This document shows positions 47,501 to 57,826 of a stretch of 64,000 nt of DNA, in pieces. Every line of letters begins with the position of its first letter. The first letter of the stretch is position 1. A program made the translations under genes and the position numbers. Source of the stretch: Pteria penguin (lineage: Eukaryota > Mollusca > Bivalvia > Pterioida > Pteriidae); NCBI GenBank assembly GCA_035048485.1, contig CM068585.1, forward strand, positions 2,535,001 through 2,599,000, read 5' to 3'. The notes beneath the pieces are model-generated. The model was not told where the DNA came from and searched no databases. It saw only the letters and a program-made list of their open reading frames with translations.

Positions 47501-50500
47501 TTTATAAACTATGTCATTCTCGCCACAAAGGGGGTAAATACATGTATAAACTATATCAATGTCACCATGAGATGGGTAAATATAAATTACCATGGTCTTA
47601 CAACAAGAAAATTATGATTAGAATTCACCAGCTTCACAACTGATTAGGTAAAAGTAAATCTCATCAGTCTCACAACAAAGAGGGTTAGGAATTCTTAGCA
47701 TGAATCTCACAGTGAAGGATAATATAAAAACACAATAGTCTTACACAAAGTATAAGCTACATACCGGGTAAGCATAACAGGAGGGAAGGTAGGGTATAAA
47801 TTGTACTAGTCTGTACGTTGTCATTACAACTTTAGAATTTGAATTACGGTAATCACTTAAACTTTTTATGCCACAGAATTGGAAAATTCCACAAATTTTT
47901 TTGTCCTGTCTGTTTGTTTTTCTGTCTGTCAGAAAATTTAACCTTGCGCATAAATTTTGAGTCATAAAAGATAATGACTTTATATTTGGCATGTGTACTC
48001 AACTAATGAAGTTTTTTCAAGTAATACCAAGATCAGTGACCTTGACCTTTATGTCAAAAATGGATTTTCTCAGCAATTCTCTGTCTTGTGGTATTTCAAG
48101 TTTGCATTTAGAGATTTAAATGATATTATAACATCATCAATTCTTTCCTTGAAACTCTGAAATGTCATTGGAGAGTTATGGTCTTTAGTATGATTAAAAA
48201 AAAGCCTTTATTCAGACAAATATTGTCTCAAGTTTGCCTCGAGAGATTCAAATGATATTACAGTACATTCAATAGCAGGACCTAAAGAAAATCCCTCATG
48301 AATTTGATGAAATTTCATCTTGTTGTTGTGGAGTTATGGTACTTTGTATATACATGCTAAAATTAGCCTTTATTCAGACATACACTGTCTACATTTCACA
48401 ATTACTTAAATTATTCTTGAGAGATTTTATAACTCTCAGTATACAGACTTTTGTTGCCACCAAGGTCTAGTATTTGAAAATAAGCAATATATTTCAATTT
48501 GTTGTTTGTAGATACTACTGCAATGTATGTGATTGTGTTGTCAAAGATTCCATCAACTTTCTTGACCACATCAATGGCAAAAAACGTAAGTAGTCCCATA
48601 GATATACAGATAACACTGATTATTGTTTGATCTTGATATAATTATCATATTTCAATGTGTGAACCCGTAATTTAGCTGAATTTAAAGAAGTTTTATAAAT
48701 GTTTAAATCTTACTGCAGGAATGAATATGTGTCAACACCTATATAACTGTGGTTAAAGTAATGTCCTATGGTTTGCTGTCCGCAATGATTCTAAGCTAAG
48801 TGGTCTTGTTGAGGGAAATTCCCTTGTTGAAAGTTAGTACCAGGCTAAAAAGTTTGGTTTAGCTCAGTTCCTATGCTGTGCTGTTTATGTTGATACTTAA
48901 CTAAGAAGTTTGATTTGGGTCAGATTCTGTGCTGTCCATATTGACTTAAGGTTAAAGCAATGTTTAGTTGAGGTCATTTCCAGTGCTGTACTGTTCACAT
49001 TGACACTTGTCAAGAAGTTTGGTCGAGGTCATATCTTGTACTGTGCTGTTGACACAATGCTAAACAAAAATTTGGTTCATGTCATTTCTTACATTATGCT
49101 ATTCATGTTGACACTAGGCTAAGAAGTTTAGTTGAGGTCTTTCCATGTGCTGTACTGTCTTAGTTGAGGTCTCTCGCTGTGCTGTCTCTGTTGACACTAG
49201 GCTAAGAAGTTTAGTAGAGGTCTTTCCCTGTGCTGTACTTTTTCTCTCTGTTGACACAAGGTTAAGGAGTTTAGTTATGATCTTTCTCAGTGCTGTGCTG
49301 TCTCTGTAAAATACTAGGCTAAGAAGTTTAGTAGAGGTCTTTCCATGTGCTGTGCTATGCCTGTTGACACTAGGCTAAGAATTTTAGTAGAGATAATTCC
49401 CTGTGCTGTGCTGTCTTAGTTGACACTAGACTAAGAGGTTTTGTTGAGGTCTTTCCTTGTGCTGTGCTGTCTCTGTTGACACTAGGCTAAGAAGTTTAGT
49501 TGACATATTTCCCTGTGCTGTACTTTCTTTGTTGACACTAGGCTAAGAAGTTTAGTTGAGGTCTTTCCATGTGCTGTACTGTCTTAGTTGAATTCTCTCC
49601 GTGTGCTGTCTTTGTTGACACTAGGCTAAGAAGTTTAGTTGATGTCTTTCGTTGTATTGTGCTGTCTCTGTTAACACTAGGCTAAGAAGTTTAGTTGAGG
49701 TCTTTCCCTGTGCTGTACTGTCTCTGTTGACACTAGGCTAAAAATTTAGTTGAGGTCTTTCCCTGTGCTGTACTTTCTTTGTTGACACTAAGCTAAGTAG
49801 TTGAGGTCTTTCCCTGTGCTGTACTTTCTTTGTTGACACTAGGCTAAGAAGTTTAGTTGAGGTCTTTCCCTGTATTGTGCTGTCTCTGTTGACACTAGGC
49901 TAAGAAATTTAGTTGAGGTCTTTCCTGTGCTGCACTTTCTTTGTTGACACTAGGTTAAGAAGTTCAGTTGAGGCCTTTCCCTGTGCTGTACTTTCTTTGT
50001 TGACACTAAGCTAAGAAGTTTAGTTGAGGTCTTTCCTTATGTGGTGATGTACACGTTGACACTAGCTTAATAAGATTTGACTGAAACTATTTCCTATGTT
50101 GTGTAGTACTCTAAGCTAAATGTTGTGATAATCATGATAATGGAATGTGAATATTTTTCATGACACAGTCAAGAAAACTTATCTTGGAAATCTAAACAAC
50201 TTAGTAATAAATGAAAACGATTAATAGAACTTATCCCATAGTAAAATTCAATGTGGTAGATAACAGAAAAAAGATGAATCATTATTATAACTGAAATTGA
50301 AGCACTAAATATGAAAGAAATCTAATTGATATGTGATTTGAAGATTATTTTCATTGTTCTTGTCCATGTGTATTTCCCTGTCAAATTTTATATTTCTTAC
50401 AGTACATTTATTTTGTTATTCTAGCAAGTTGTGCATCAGAATTAAAAGACGAAATAAACCTGATTGAAATATATAGTTGAAAATGTTAAGGCACTTGGAT

Positions 50501-53066
50501 TTTATGGCAAACATGGATACCAAATTATTGTGACTAAAATGGTATAACTGTAATCAATTAAGTCCAGTGGAGACCATTAAAGAAAAGAATTCTACTGAAA
50601 TTATTTTTAGTTTATCATCTTTACAGATCAGAGAAATTTGGGAATGTCCATGAAAATAGAAAGATCATCTCTAGATCAAGTGAAAAAAAGATTTGAATTG
50701 AACAAGAAAAAATTGGATGAAAAAAAGAAGGAATATGATTTTGAAGAAAGGTTAAAAGAATTGAAAGAGGAGGTAATGAAATTCATACTTTACACAACTC
50801 TCTTGCATGTGACCCGATTAGTAGGATAGGTATTTTAAGTTTATTCCCAAGAAATCAAAATAATTTCTAAATTAACAATGTCAGACCCGAGTCAAAATGT
50901 CTTACACATTGTATAGGATCGCACCTTTACTATACAGTAAGAACCAAGCTGCTGCACTGGAGCAACTCCAGATTCATTTCTGAAAGGCAAGGTAATCTGT
51001 CAGACTGAAGTCGTATCTTCTTTCTCAGTACATAGCACTCAATTATAGTGTATACAACTGAACTTTAACTTATGACTCAAAATATTGAACTAGAGATGTT
51101 TGACTTAAAATCTACAGATTATTTGATCTTAAATCTTAAGGTTATCAAGAAATTATAGATAAAAATGTATAGGGTCAAAGCTTTTTGTTGTTTGTTTCAA
51201 AGAAATAAATTTAGATCATTTCTTAATAATTGACCAAAAATATTGACTATGGTCACAGCTTTTTTTTAACAACATCAAGGTTCAAGGTCATTCCAAACTA
51301 TTCATTTATTTTTGGTATAACAATCTTAGGTCACATCCTATCAATCCACATACATAAATCTGAATCATATTTTGCCTTACTTATGACCCAGCCCTTGAAT
51401 TAGAGTCACCGAAAGGTCAATTCAGAAATTAAATGTCAAGGTTACAATTTTAGTCCTTGCTCATTGATGTTGCTTCTCTGTATAAAGACTATGAGAACAT
51501 TAATCAAAGTTCATAATGTTCTTCTTATTTCCATTTGAACAATGTATTTTGAAACCCAGGGTAGCCACATTGTTACAGGAACAGATAAAAGGAAGGAGGT
51601 GGTGATTTGATGTAGTACATGTGTACTAGTGATTAAACACTTGGCTTGTGGTCCAGATGATTTGGGTTCAATTCCAGATTATGATACTCTGTCCAAGTCT
51701 ACTTCCTGCTTACATTGCCACCACATTAATGAAAAATTGTTATAGTGACATAAAAACAATTATCAGTCGTAAGTTGAAGGTATAAAATTTAAATTTTATC
51801 AAGCCTTTGCTCCTAATGAGTGTACATTTGTTGATAGAATCTGTGGCAAAGAATGTAATGGCCTACACAGGTAAAAAAAATTCATCAATTAATAACAATG
51901 TTTATAAAAGATGTACCCTATTGCATCCAAGTAAGAAGATGACTAGTCCAAGAATCTCTGCCCTTCTCCCACTTTTGATATTGGCGATTTGTGCTTCTCC
52001 CTCAAATCGTCGATATCAAGGTGGGAGACAGGCAGAGAATCTCAGACTAGAAGATGCCAGACTTAGTAGTTATTGACTGTTGACAGAAGGGCTAACTGTA
52101 ATCTGGAACTAGAATTGCAATTAAATTTAAATGGAACTTTTGACCAGTCAAATTCATCATGAAGCCACACAAGCAGCCTTGTGGTACATGTTGATACACA
52201 CTGTGTTTGATAAGTCGGACATTAATTGGTGTCTAGACTGTAAGTCACTGTAGATGTAAACATTTTACTATGCTTGGCCAGACATTAATTGGTGTCTAGA
52301 CTGTAAGTCATTGTAGATGTAAACATTTTACTATGCTTGCCCAGTCATTAATTGGTGTCTAGACTGTAAGTCATTGTAGATGTAAACATTTTATTATGCT
52401 TGCCCAGTCATTAATTGGTGTCTAGACTGTAAACCATTGTAGATGTAAACACTTTACCATGCTTGCCCAGACATAAATTGGTGTCTAGACTGTAAGTCAT
52501 TGTAGATGTAAACATTTTACTATGCTTGCCCAGTCATTAATTGGTTTCTAGACTGTAAGTCACTGTAGATGTAAACATTTTACTATGCTTGTCCAGACAT
52601 TAATTGGTGTCTAGACTGTAAGTCACTGTAGATGTAAACATTTTACTATGCTTGCCCAGTCATTAAGGTTTATTAAGTAAAATGTGATTTCGGATCATGT
52701 CCAAGTATGCTGGGCATTTTATGGGTTTTAAGTTGCCAACCGAAAGGCTTTTTTGCAAAACATTTTCCCTGTATTTGTAGTGCCGTTACACTGTGAATGA
52801 AAATTCTTCAAAACGATAATGGTATTGAATAATATAACACGAATATTTAATTGTATGAGGCTTAATAAATTCACAATAGCAGTCATATTCCTTCTGGGTG
52901 TGTATGTCTGAATAGTAAACATGTATTGTAGGAAGAAAAACAGAAAGCATACAAAAGAGAGAAGAGGAAAGATAGGAAACGCAAAGCAGAGCCAGATTCC
53001 GGAGCACCTGATAATGACATTGCTTCAATGATGGGATTCTCAGGGTTTGGGTCTTCAAAAAAATGA
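44512..53066 (+). CDS. ZMAT2: ZMAT2 (Snu23), U4/U6.U5 tri-snRNP zinc-finger protein
   Basis: ZMAT2/Snu23 is a small nuclear protein of the pre-catalytic spliceosome (B complex), acting near the 5' splice site and U6. Exons: 44512-44517 (candidate start), 45222-45374, 45529-45599, 48512-48585, 50627-50772 and 52932-53066. Together they give 585 nt and 194 residues with consistent phases; human ZMAT2 is 199. Landmarks are the N-terminal [35 protein letters not shown], a U1-type C2H2 finger (C-x2-C-x12-H-x5-H in exons 4-5), [20 protein letters not shown], the coiled [16 protein letters not shown], a basic tail and the family's [10 protein letters not shown] end. Three introns carry tandem arrays. 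Confidence 0.95.
45222..45374 (+). CDS. ZMAT2: ZMAT2 exon 2
   Basis: The acceptor is TAATTATTTAG. The exon reads [38 protein letters not shown] and ends LLQPREYK, phase 0 on both sides, with donor GTAAAT. The RKWDxxEYE motif is diagnostic of the family. Confidence 0.95.
45529..45599 (+). CDS. ZMAT2: ZMAT2 exon 3
   Basis: The acceptor is AAATTTACAG. The exon reads [20 protein letters not shown] then QQG plus two bases (phase 2), with donor GTGAGT. Its last bases, ACAACAAGGAGG, and the donor seed the array that follows. Confidence 0.95.
45600..46612 (+). repeat. ~31-bp array copied from ZMAT2 exon 3 end and donor
   Basis: About 32 units of ACAACAAGGAGGGTGAGTAT / AAACTATACTGTTCTT. Each repeats the true junction ACAACAAGGAGG/GTGAGTATAAAC at 45588-45611. 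Most units keep AGG/GTGAGT or AGG/ATGAGT. The open frames are artefacts of the repeat. Confidence 0.93.
46613..46974. other. ZMAT2 intron 3, unique part
   Basis: AT-rich intron between two arrays. CAACACTATCCTATCAACAA near 46920 looks like a decayed unit of the first array. Confidence 0.5.
46975..47670 (+). repeat. ~40-bp degenerate array with GGGGGTAAGTA motifs
   Basis: The unit is like AGTCTCACCACAAAGGGGGT / AAGTACATGTATAAACTGTC, about 12-14 copies of uneven length. CACAAAGGGGGTAAGTA still resembles the exon 3 junction unit (ACAAGGAGGGTGAGTA), so it may be a diverged branch of the previous array. Confidence 0.8.
47671..48511. other. ZMAT2 intron 3 remainder
   Basis: It includes an old interspersed repeat at about 47930-48380 with CAGTGACCTTGACCTT and two related GATTCAAATGATATTA segments. 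No exon was recognised. Confidence 0.5.
48512..48585 (+). CDS. ZMAT2: ZMAT2 exon 4 (U1-type zinc finger)
   Basis: The acceptor is TTGTTTGTAG. It completes Gly, then [20 protein letters not shown] and NGKK, ending with the first base of a His codon (phase 1). The donor is GTAAGT. The finger is CNVC-x12-H-x5-H, with the last His split over the intron. Confidence 0.96.
48890..50060 (+). repeat. ~57-bp tandem array in ZMAT2 intron 4
   Basis: About 20 units of TTGACACTAGGCTAAGAAGT / TTAGTTGAGGTCTTTCCCTG / TGCTGTACTGTCTCTG with length variants. It is degenerate at the left end (from about 48780) and tighter from 49150. Confidence 0.9.
50061..50626. other. ZMAT2 intron 4, 3' part
   Basis: AT-rich intron; nothing recognised. 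Confidence 0.5.
50627..50772 (+). CDS. ZMAT2: ZMAT2 exon 5
   Basis: The acceptor is ATCTTTACAG. It completes His, then [38 protein letters not shown] and [10 protein letters not shown], phase 0, with donor GTAATG. The Lys/Glu-rich part is helical/coiled-coil-like. Confidence 0.96.
50773..51611. other. ZMAT2 intron 5, 5' part
   Basis: AT-rich intron with faint GGTCAAGGTTACA-type interspersed-repeat traces near 51270-51450. No exon seen. Confidence 0.5.
51612..51770 (+). mobile_element. Degenerate tRNA-derived SINE
   Basis: GTGTACTAGTGATTAAACAC (A-box region) and TTTGGGTTCAATTCCAG (B box), then a body ending GTGACATAAAAACAATTATC. It resembles the head of the SINE at 8056, but more eroded. + strand, in ZMAT2 intron 5. 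Confidence 0.65.
51942..52058. repeat. Foldback (MITE-like) hairpin
   Basis: The left arm CTAGTCCAAGAATCTCTGCC...CTTTTGATATTGGCGATTT is inverted against AAATCGTCGATATCAAGGTG...GGCAGAGAATCTCAGACTAG, with a short loop. A one-sided relative lies at 40970-41015. Confidence 0.75.
52217..52670 (+). repeat. 63-bp tandem array (about 7 copies)
   Basis: The unit is ATTAATTGGTGTCTAGACTG / TAAGTCACTGTAGATGTAAA / CATTTTACTATGCTTGCCCAGTC. Copy starts at 52221, 52284 and 52347 give 63 bp. Units are very similar, so the array is young. Confidence 0.92.
52932..53066 (+). CDS. ZMAT2: ZMAT2 exon 6 (last)
   Basis: The acceptor is CATGTATTGTAG. The exon reads [44 protein letters not shown] and TGA (53064-53066). 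The basic stretch is a likely nuclear localisation signal. GFSGFGS is the family's C-terminal signature. Confidence 0.96.
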   Translation, partial: EEKQKAYKREKRKDRKRKAEPDSGAPDNDIASMMGFSGFGSSKK

Positions 53067-53580
53067 AAAATCGGCAAAAAACCAAGAAATTTATAAAACA
53101 GATGTGATGTGTATAAAGGAGAGTTTAACAGGAATCAAGATATTAGATAGACTTAGTATGAAATACCAGTACTTTGAAGAATATTGTATTTATTGATGAT
53201 ATATACAATGTTTGGAGTCATCATGATACCCAAACAGTTGCTGATATGTTACATACATGTATAGTATTCAAATGACAAGGGATAAAGAAGCACCGATTCA
53301 TATTTTCTGCTGTTTTGCTTTGTTTTCAAGTTTCATTTATTCCTGTGCTTTGCTGATATTGGTTCTAACATTAAGAGCTGTACATTTAAGTCCATCCTTT
53401 AATTACTGTGTTTTCATTTGGTTCATCTTGGTTTAATCCACTTTATATCATATGTCTTTGATTTCCATTTCATAGATAATTTAATATTCTTTAAAATGAA
53501 ATAAGACAGCTAATAACTTGCAAGATGATTTAATAGTTTTTATTTGTATGTGAAGTAAATGATGGATGGATTTCATTCAG

Positions 53581-53586
53581 AATAAA
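53581..53586 (+). terminator. Poly(A) signal AATAAA, probable ZMAT2
   Basis: This is a well-placed AATAAA after the stop (about 515 bases), followed by TTGTCTTGCGTTAC within 40 bases. The 3' UTR would then be 53067 to about 53605. Confidence 0.55.
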
Positions 53587-53703
53587 CAGGTAATAACTTC
53601 GCTTGTCTTGCGTTACTTTAGATGTTGACTATATAAACATACTTCTATCATCAGCATATGGATATTATTATCTACAGAATAAAAAAGTCGTAAGCAACAG
53701 TGC

Positions 53704-53846
53704 TTGGCAGCAGCTAGAACCAGACATGGGCTCTAACTCCTATATACAAATTGGCAGCAGCTAGAACCAGACATGGGCTCTAACTCCTATATACAAATTG
53801 GCAGCAGCTAGAACCAGACATGGGCTCTAACTCCTATATACAAATT
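53704..53846 (+). repeat. 47-bp unit repeated three times
   Basis: TTGGCAGCAGCTAGAACCAG / ACATGGGCTCTAACTCCTAT / ATACAAA starts at 53704, 53751 and 53798 with essentially no differences, so it is a very recent triplication. Confidence 0.93.
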
Positions 53847-54270
53847 ACTTAAGGAAAGGCATATTGATGACTTCACACCTTAAAGGATTAATTAAAGTGT
53901 AAACACACATCATTCCATGATTAGACACATGCTGTACTCTGTGATCATGGATATAAGACTAACTTGTTTGTATGTGTAACCAAGACCATGCACTTACATG
54001 CATACATTTTAAAACACTCAAAGAGCCTTTATTTTGTAGGAAATAAAGTACATACAATGTAAACATAAACGATTTCTGTAACTTTCAAAGCTTTCAGAAA
54101 AATTGTACCTGGATTCCTGCAAAATATATTTATTCTTCTTACTCTGACAGTTTAAACACTATGGGGACATCTTGTGGCACAGATGCTACTAGACTGTACA
54201 TGACAAAAGCAATATTGCAAGAGATAAGTGCCAAAGAAGTCAGACTCTTCATTTGTTTAGACTTCATTAG
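53847..54270. other. Intergenic, nothing recognised
   Basis: AT-rich sequence between ZMAT2 and the 40-bp array. Confidence 0.5.
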
Positions 54271-55385
54271 ATTGGTACATGCCTGTTAAGGGTCAGGAGG
54301 TCACTATTTTGTCGGTACATTCTTAATCAGGGTCAAGAGGTCTTCGTTATGTTGGTACATGCCTGTTTAGGGTCAAGAGGTCTTCGTTTTGTTGGTACAT
54401 GCCTGATCAGGGTCAAGAGATCTCCATTTTGTTGGTACATGCCTGTTCAGAGTCAAAAAGTCTCTGTTTTGTTGGTACATGCCTGTTCAGGGTCAAGAGG
54501 TCTCAGTTTTGTTGGGACATGCCTGTTCAGGGTCAAGAGGTCTCTGTTTTGTTGGTATATGCCTGTTCAGGGCCAAGAGGTGATTGCTTTGTTTGAACAT
54601 ACCTGTTCAGGGTCAAGAGGTCTCTGCTTTGTTGGAGCATGCTTGTTCAGGGTCAAGCGATCTCTATTTTGTTGGTACATGTCTGTTCAGGGTCAAGGAG
54701 CCTCTGTTTTGTTGGTACATGTCTGCCCAAGGTCAGGTGGTCTCTGATTTGTTTATACATGCCTGTTCAGTGTCAAAAGGTCTCTGTTTTGTTACATACC
54801 AGTTCAGGGTCAAGAGGTTTCCGTTTTGTTGTTACATGCCTGTTCAGGGTCAAGAGGTCTCTGTTTTGTTGATACATGCCTGTTCAGGGTTAAGAGGTGT
54901 ATGTTTTGTTGGTACATGCGTGCTCAGGGTCAAGAGGTCTCCATTTTGTTGGTACATCCCTGTTCAGGGTCAAGAGGTCTCTGTTTTGTTGGTACATGCC
55001 TGTTCAGGGTTAAGAGGTGTATGTTTTGTTGGTACATGCTTGCTCAGGGTCAAGAGGTCTCCATTTGTTGGTACATCCCTGTTCAGGGTCAAGGGGTCTC
55101 CGTTTTGTTGGTACATGTTTGCTCAGGGTCAAGAGATCTCCATTTTGTTGGTACATGCCTGTTCAGGGTCAAGAGGTCTCTATTTTGTTGGTACATCCCT
55201 GTTCAGGATCAAGGGGTCTCTGTTTTGTTGGTACATGTCTGCCCAGGGTCAGGTGGTCTCCGTTTTGTTGGTACATGCTTGCTCAGGGTCAAGAGATCTC
55301 CATTTTGTTGGTACATGCCTGTTCAGGGTCAAGAGGTCTCTATTTTGTTGGTACATGCTTGCTCAGGGTCAAGAGGTCTCAGATC
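54271..55385 (+). repeat. 40-bp tandem array (about 28 copies)
   Basis: The unit is TTTTGTTGGTACATGCCTGT / TCAGGGTCAAGAGGTCTCCG, 40 bp. All three + frames stay open for long stretches (ACSGSRGLCFVGTCLFRVKR-type repeats). Subtypes such as TTAAGAGGTGTATG recur at 54890 and 55009, hinting at block duplication. Confidence 0.93.
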
Positions 55386-55590
55386 TCAATTGCACCTGTG
55401 ACTTTTGGGTGTCATGACTGTTGGATAAAATCATAAAACCTGTAGTTTCATATGAAGGTAGTTGTTGGCATAAAATGCCGATTTAGTATGGTCCCTTGCA
55501 CAAAGAAAAATACAAGGGCAGTGCGTCAAGTGCATGCTGTCACTGTTTAAAAAAGAAATGATCTCGCACGAAACAAATCCTAACAGAAAG

Positions 55591-55596
55591 TTTATT
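55591..55596 (-). terminator. Poly(A) signal for the - strand gene, copy 1
   Basis: Same context as the signal at 57597. The duplicated segment ends about 12 bases beyond it. Confidence 0.45.
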
Positions 55597-55765
55597 TGTC
55601 AGCGAGACTTAGTAAAGTTGAGGGAAAATGATTCAAGATAAGATGAGAGACCTGTGGGTATCGTAATAAGTGTATTGAGATATACATGTATTGAAGTACC
55701 AGTTCCCCACATAGCTAAGTGCCCCATTGATTCTGCCAAACAGGACAAGAGTAAACCCGTTTGGT

Positions 55766-55832
55766 TCATGTGGGTTGCTTATTCAAACTTGCAAAAATCA
55801 CTGGTTTCAACAGTTGTATGCATGTTTGTTGG
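55766..55832 (-). CDS. Candidate terminal exon, copy 1 (duplicate)
   Basis: Same 67 bases as 57760-57826, with its own - strand AATAAA at 55591-55596. It would form the alternative 3' end paired with the exon at 57484. Confidence 0.4.
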
Positions 55833-57483
55833 CTGGAACAGAAAACCAAATGTATTGTCAAGGACAGAGCTGGGTTATTCGGGTTTTGCTGCCCACATTG
55901 AAGACACTAGGTAGCAGTTAAAAGACTGCACCATACACAGATAGTGCCATATAGGTACTGAATTAAGTCGCCAACATCGGTGAGAAGTTGTACCCATAAT
56001 ATCCATTACAAGATAAATCACTAACACAAATGTAATTTATTTTGTTTCTTACAAAGTCTCTGTAGATAACAGGATGTAAGTGTTCACTTGTCAAATAACA
56101 CAATTGTTTTTTTTTAACAGTAATTCACAAAATCAACATCAACCGGATAACAACAAAGTAAACTTATCACCATGAACAGAGAAAAGTAAGTTGCCAACAG
56201 TGTCATTCTATTTGAAGCTTGAAATTTTGCACCTATTTCTTTAGTGGGAAATCAGAATTTTGCTGTATACTAAATAAAATAAGAATTCAAATCGTGTAAA
56301 CAATATTTACAAATGTATTCATTTGTTGAAACAAATTAAAAATCTGTCGGTATTGTGAAAATGTCCTCTGCTTTAAACATGGAAGAGAAATTACTGGAAG
56401 TTTGGTCAACTGCACTAGAAATTACTCTGAAAATAAAAGAATATAGATAAACTGAGAAGCTTTAGTGGTTCTGCATTAAGCATTTATCACAGGCGCTTGC
56501 TTCACACAAGATTAATCCCTCCGAGACGAAAATAGTGTGAACAAGCCTCTGCTGTATTTATCCAGGGTATAATAGTTACACCAGCGCTCTAAGTACTTAA
56601 CCATTGCTATTTCTGATCTGACCTTTGGAGATATGACTGTGAGTATTAACCAGATTCACTGTTATTTACTATTTATTGAGTGTAAATGAAAATACTTCTA
56701 TGACTGTAAGTTAAAGTAGTTTAGTCTTCTACGTATAAATTAGATTCTGTCAACATGTATGTCAACTCTCAACTTATACCCCCATAAACTGATACCCCAC
56801 AAACTTACACAATTATTACTCATGAAACAGGGGTATGTCATAGCCGAGGCCCAAGATAATATCTCACGAGGTCAAGATCACTAAGAGATATCGACTCTAA
56901 TTTTCATTGGGCCCATAAGATCGGTATACTTGTTTCCATTCAGCAGATACTTCACTCGATATGCATGTTGACACAATTACTTTATATGTTGTATTTAGTT
57001 TTGCACAACATAATTTTTGTGAAGGAAGCAGAAATAAGATGTTCAATTACATATTAACATCCTCATGAATTAGAGAGACTCCCACTTTCCTCTCATAATT
57101 TTAATACCTTTTTTACCTATGCAGTCATTATTTAGCCCATTATGGATGGTGTTTTAACTCTCCTAAAATAAGTACATGCTCAGGATATTGCATGCTCACA
57201 AGAAACATATGCTTGTAAACACTTATCCTAAATATCCAGAAAAAAACTGTCATCTTTACAAATTAAAGAATATGGTATCTTATCTTGACATGTGAGCATT
57301 GTTTAACAATAATAGATAATAACTCTCATGCAAGATGCAAAGTCATATCAGTCCTGTTGGTAAGCTACAGTAGCTTTGTGAATACACAAAGCAGTATTAT
57401 CTTGTTTTTATGTCAATAAAAGTAAGTAGATGCAAATACATAAAACAGTTTAAAAGACGAAGAGATGTCGGTGCCCAGCTTAC

Positions 57484-57536
57484 CTCCTGGCGTTTTTGTT
57501 AGCTCTGGTAACTCTCCTCTCTGGTGGTGTGAGGTT
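57484..57536 (-). CDS. Candidate 53-nt exon, copy 1 (duplicate)
   Basis: Identical to 59476-59528, including splice sites. Since 53 is not a multiple of 3, using both copies in one transcript would break the frame. It would have to serve in an alternative transcript ending at 55766. Confidence 0.45.
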
Positions 57537-57596
57537 CTGGAACATGGCACATAAACCTTTCCCTCTGCCCTCTTCCTAACAGAAAGTTTATTTGTC

Positions 57597-57602
57597 AGCG
57601 AG
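57597..57602 (-). terminator. Poly(A) signal for the - strand gene, copy 2
   Basis: AATAAA in ACAAATAAACTTTCTGTTAG on the minus strand. The duplication border lies about 12 bases downstream of it. Confidence 0.5.
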
Positions 57603-57759
57603 ACTTAGTAAAGTTGAGGGAAAATGATTCAAGATAAGATGAGAGACCTGTGGGTATCGTAATAAGTGTATTGAGATATGCATGTATTGGTACCAGTTCC
57701 CCACATAGCTAAGTGCCCCATTGATTCTGCCAGACAGGACAAGAGTAAACCGGTTTGGT

Positions 57760-57826
57760 TCATGTGGGTTGCTTATTCAAACTTGCAAAAATCACTGGTT
57801 TCAACAGTTGTATGCATGTTTGTTGG
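57760..57826 (-). CDS. Candidate terminal exon, copy 2
   Basis: The acceptor is TTTTCTGTTCCAG. The first base completes Ser after the 53-nt exon, then QQTCIQLLKPVIFASLNKQP, T and TGA. A - strand AATAAA follows 160 bases on (57597-57602), close to the unit border. Confidence 0.45.

Larger units (their letters stand above)
55579..57584. repeat. 2-kb tandem duplication, copy 1
   Basis: From CCTAACAGAAAGTTTATTTG (55579) to the start of the same text at 57585. It is aligned with copy 2 at a shift falling from 2006 to 1992 through small indels. It carries the duplicated - strand exons at 57484-57536 and 55766-55832 and a - strand poly(A) signal at 55591-55596. Confidence 0.95.

Noticed and set aside
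54349..55436. ORFs up to 277 codons with GSRGLCFVGTCLFRVKR repeats
   Set aside because: 40-bp array artefacts, open in all three frames with the same text.
55654..55914. 86-codon + strand ORF, repeated as 76 codons at 57678
   Set aside because: The two copies differ at the start by an indel, no splice or start context fits, and the minus strand offers a terminal exon with stop and poly(A) signal at the same place. It is treated as a shadow.
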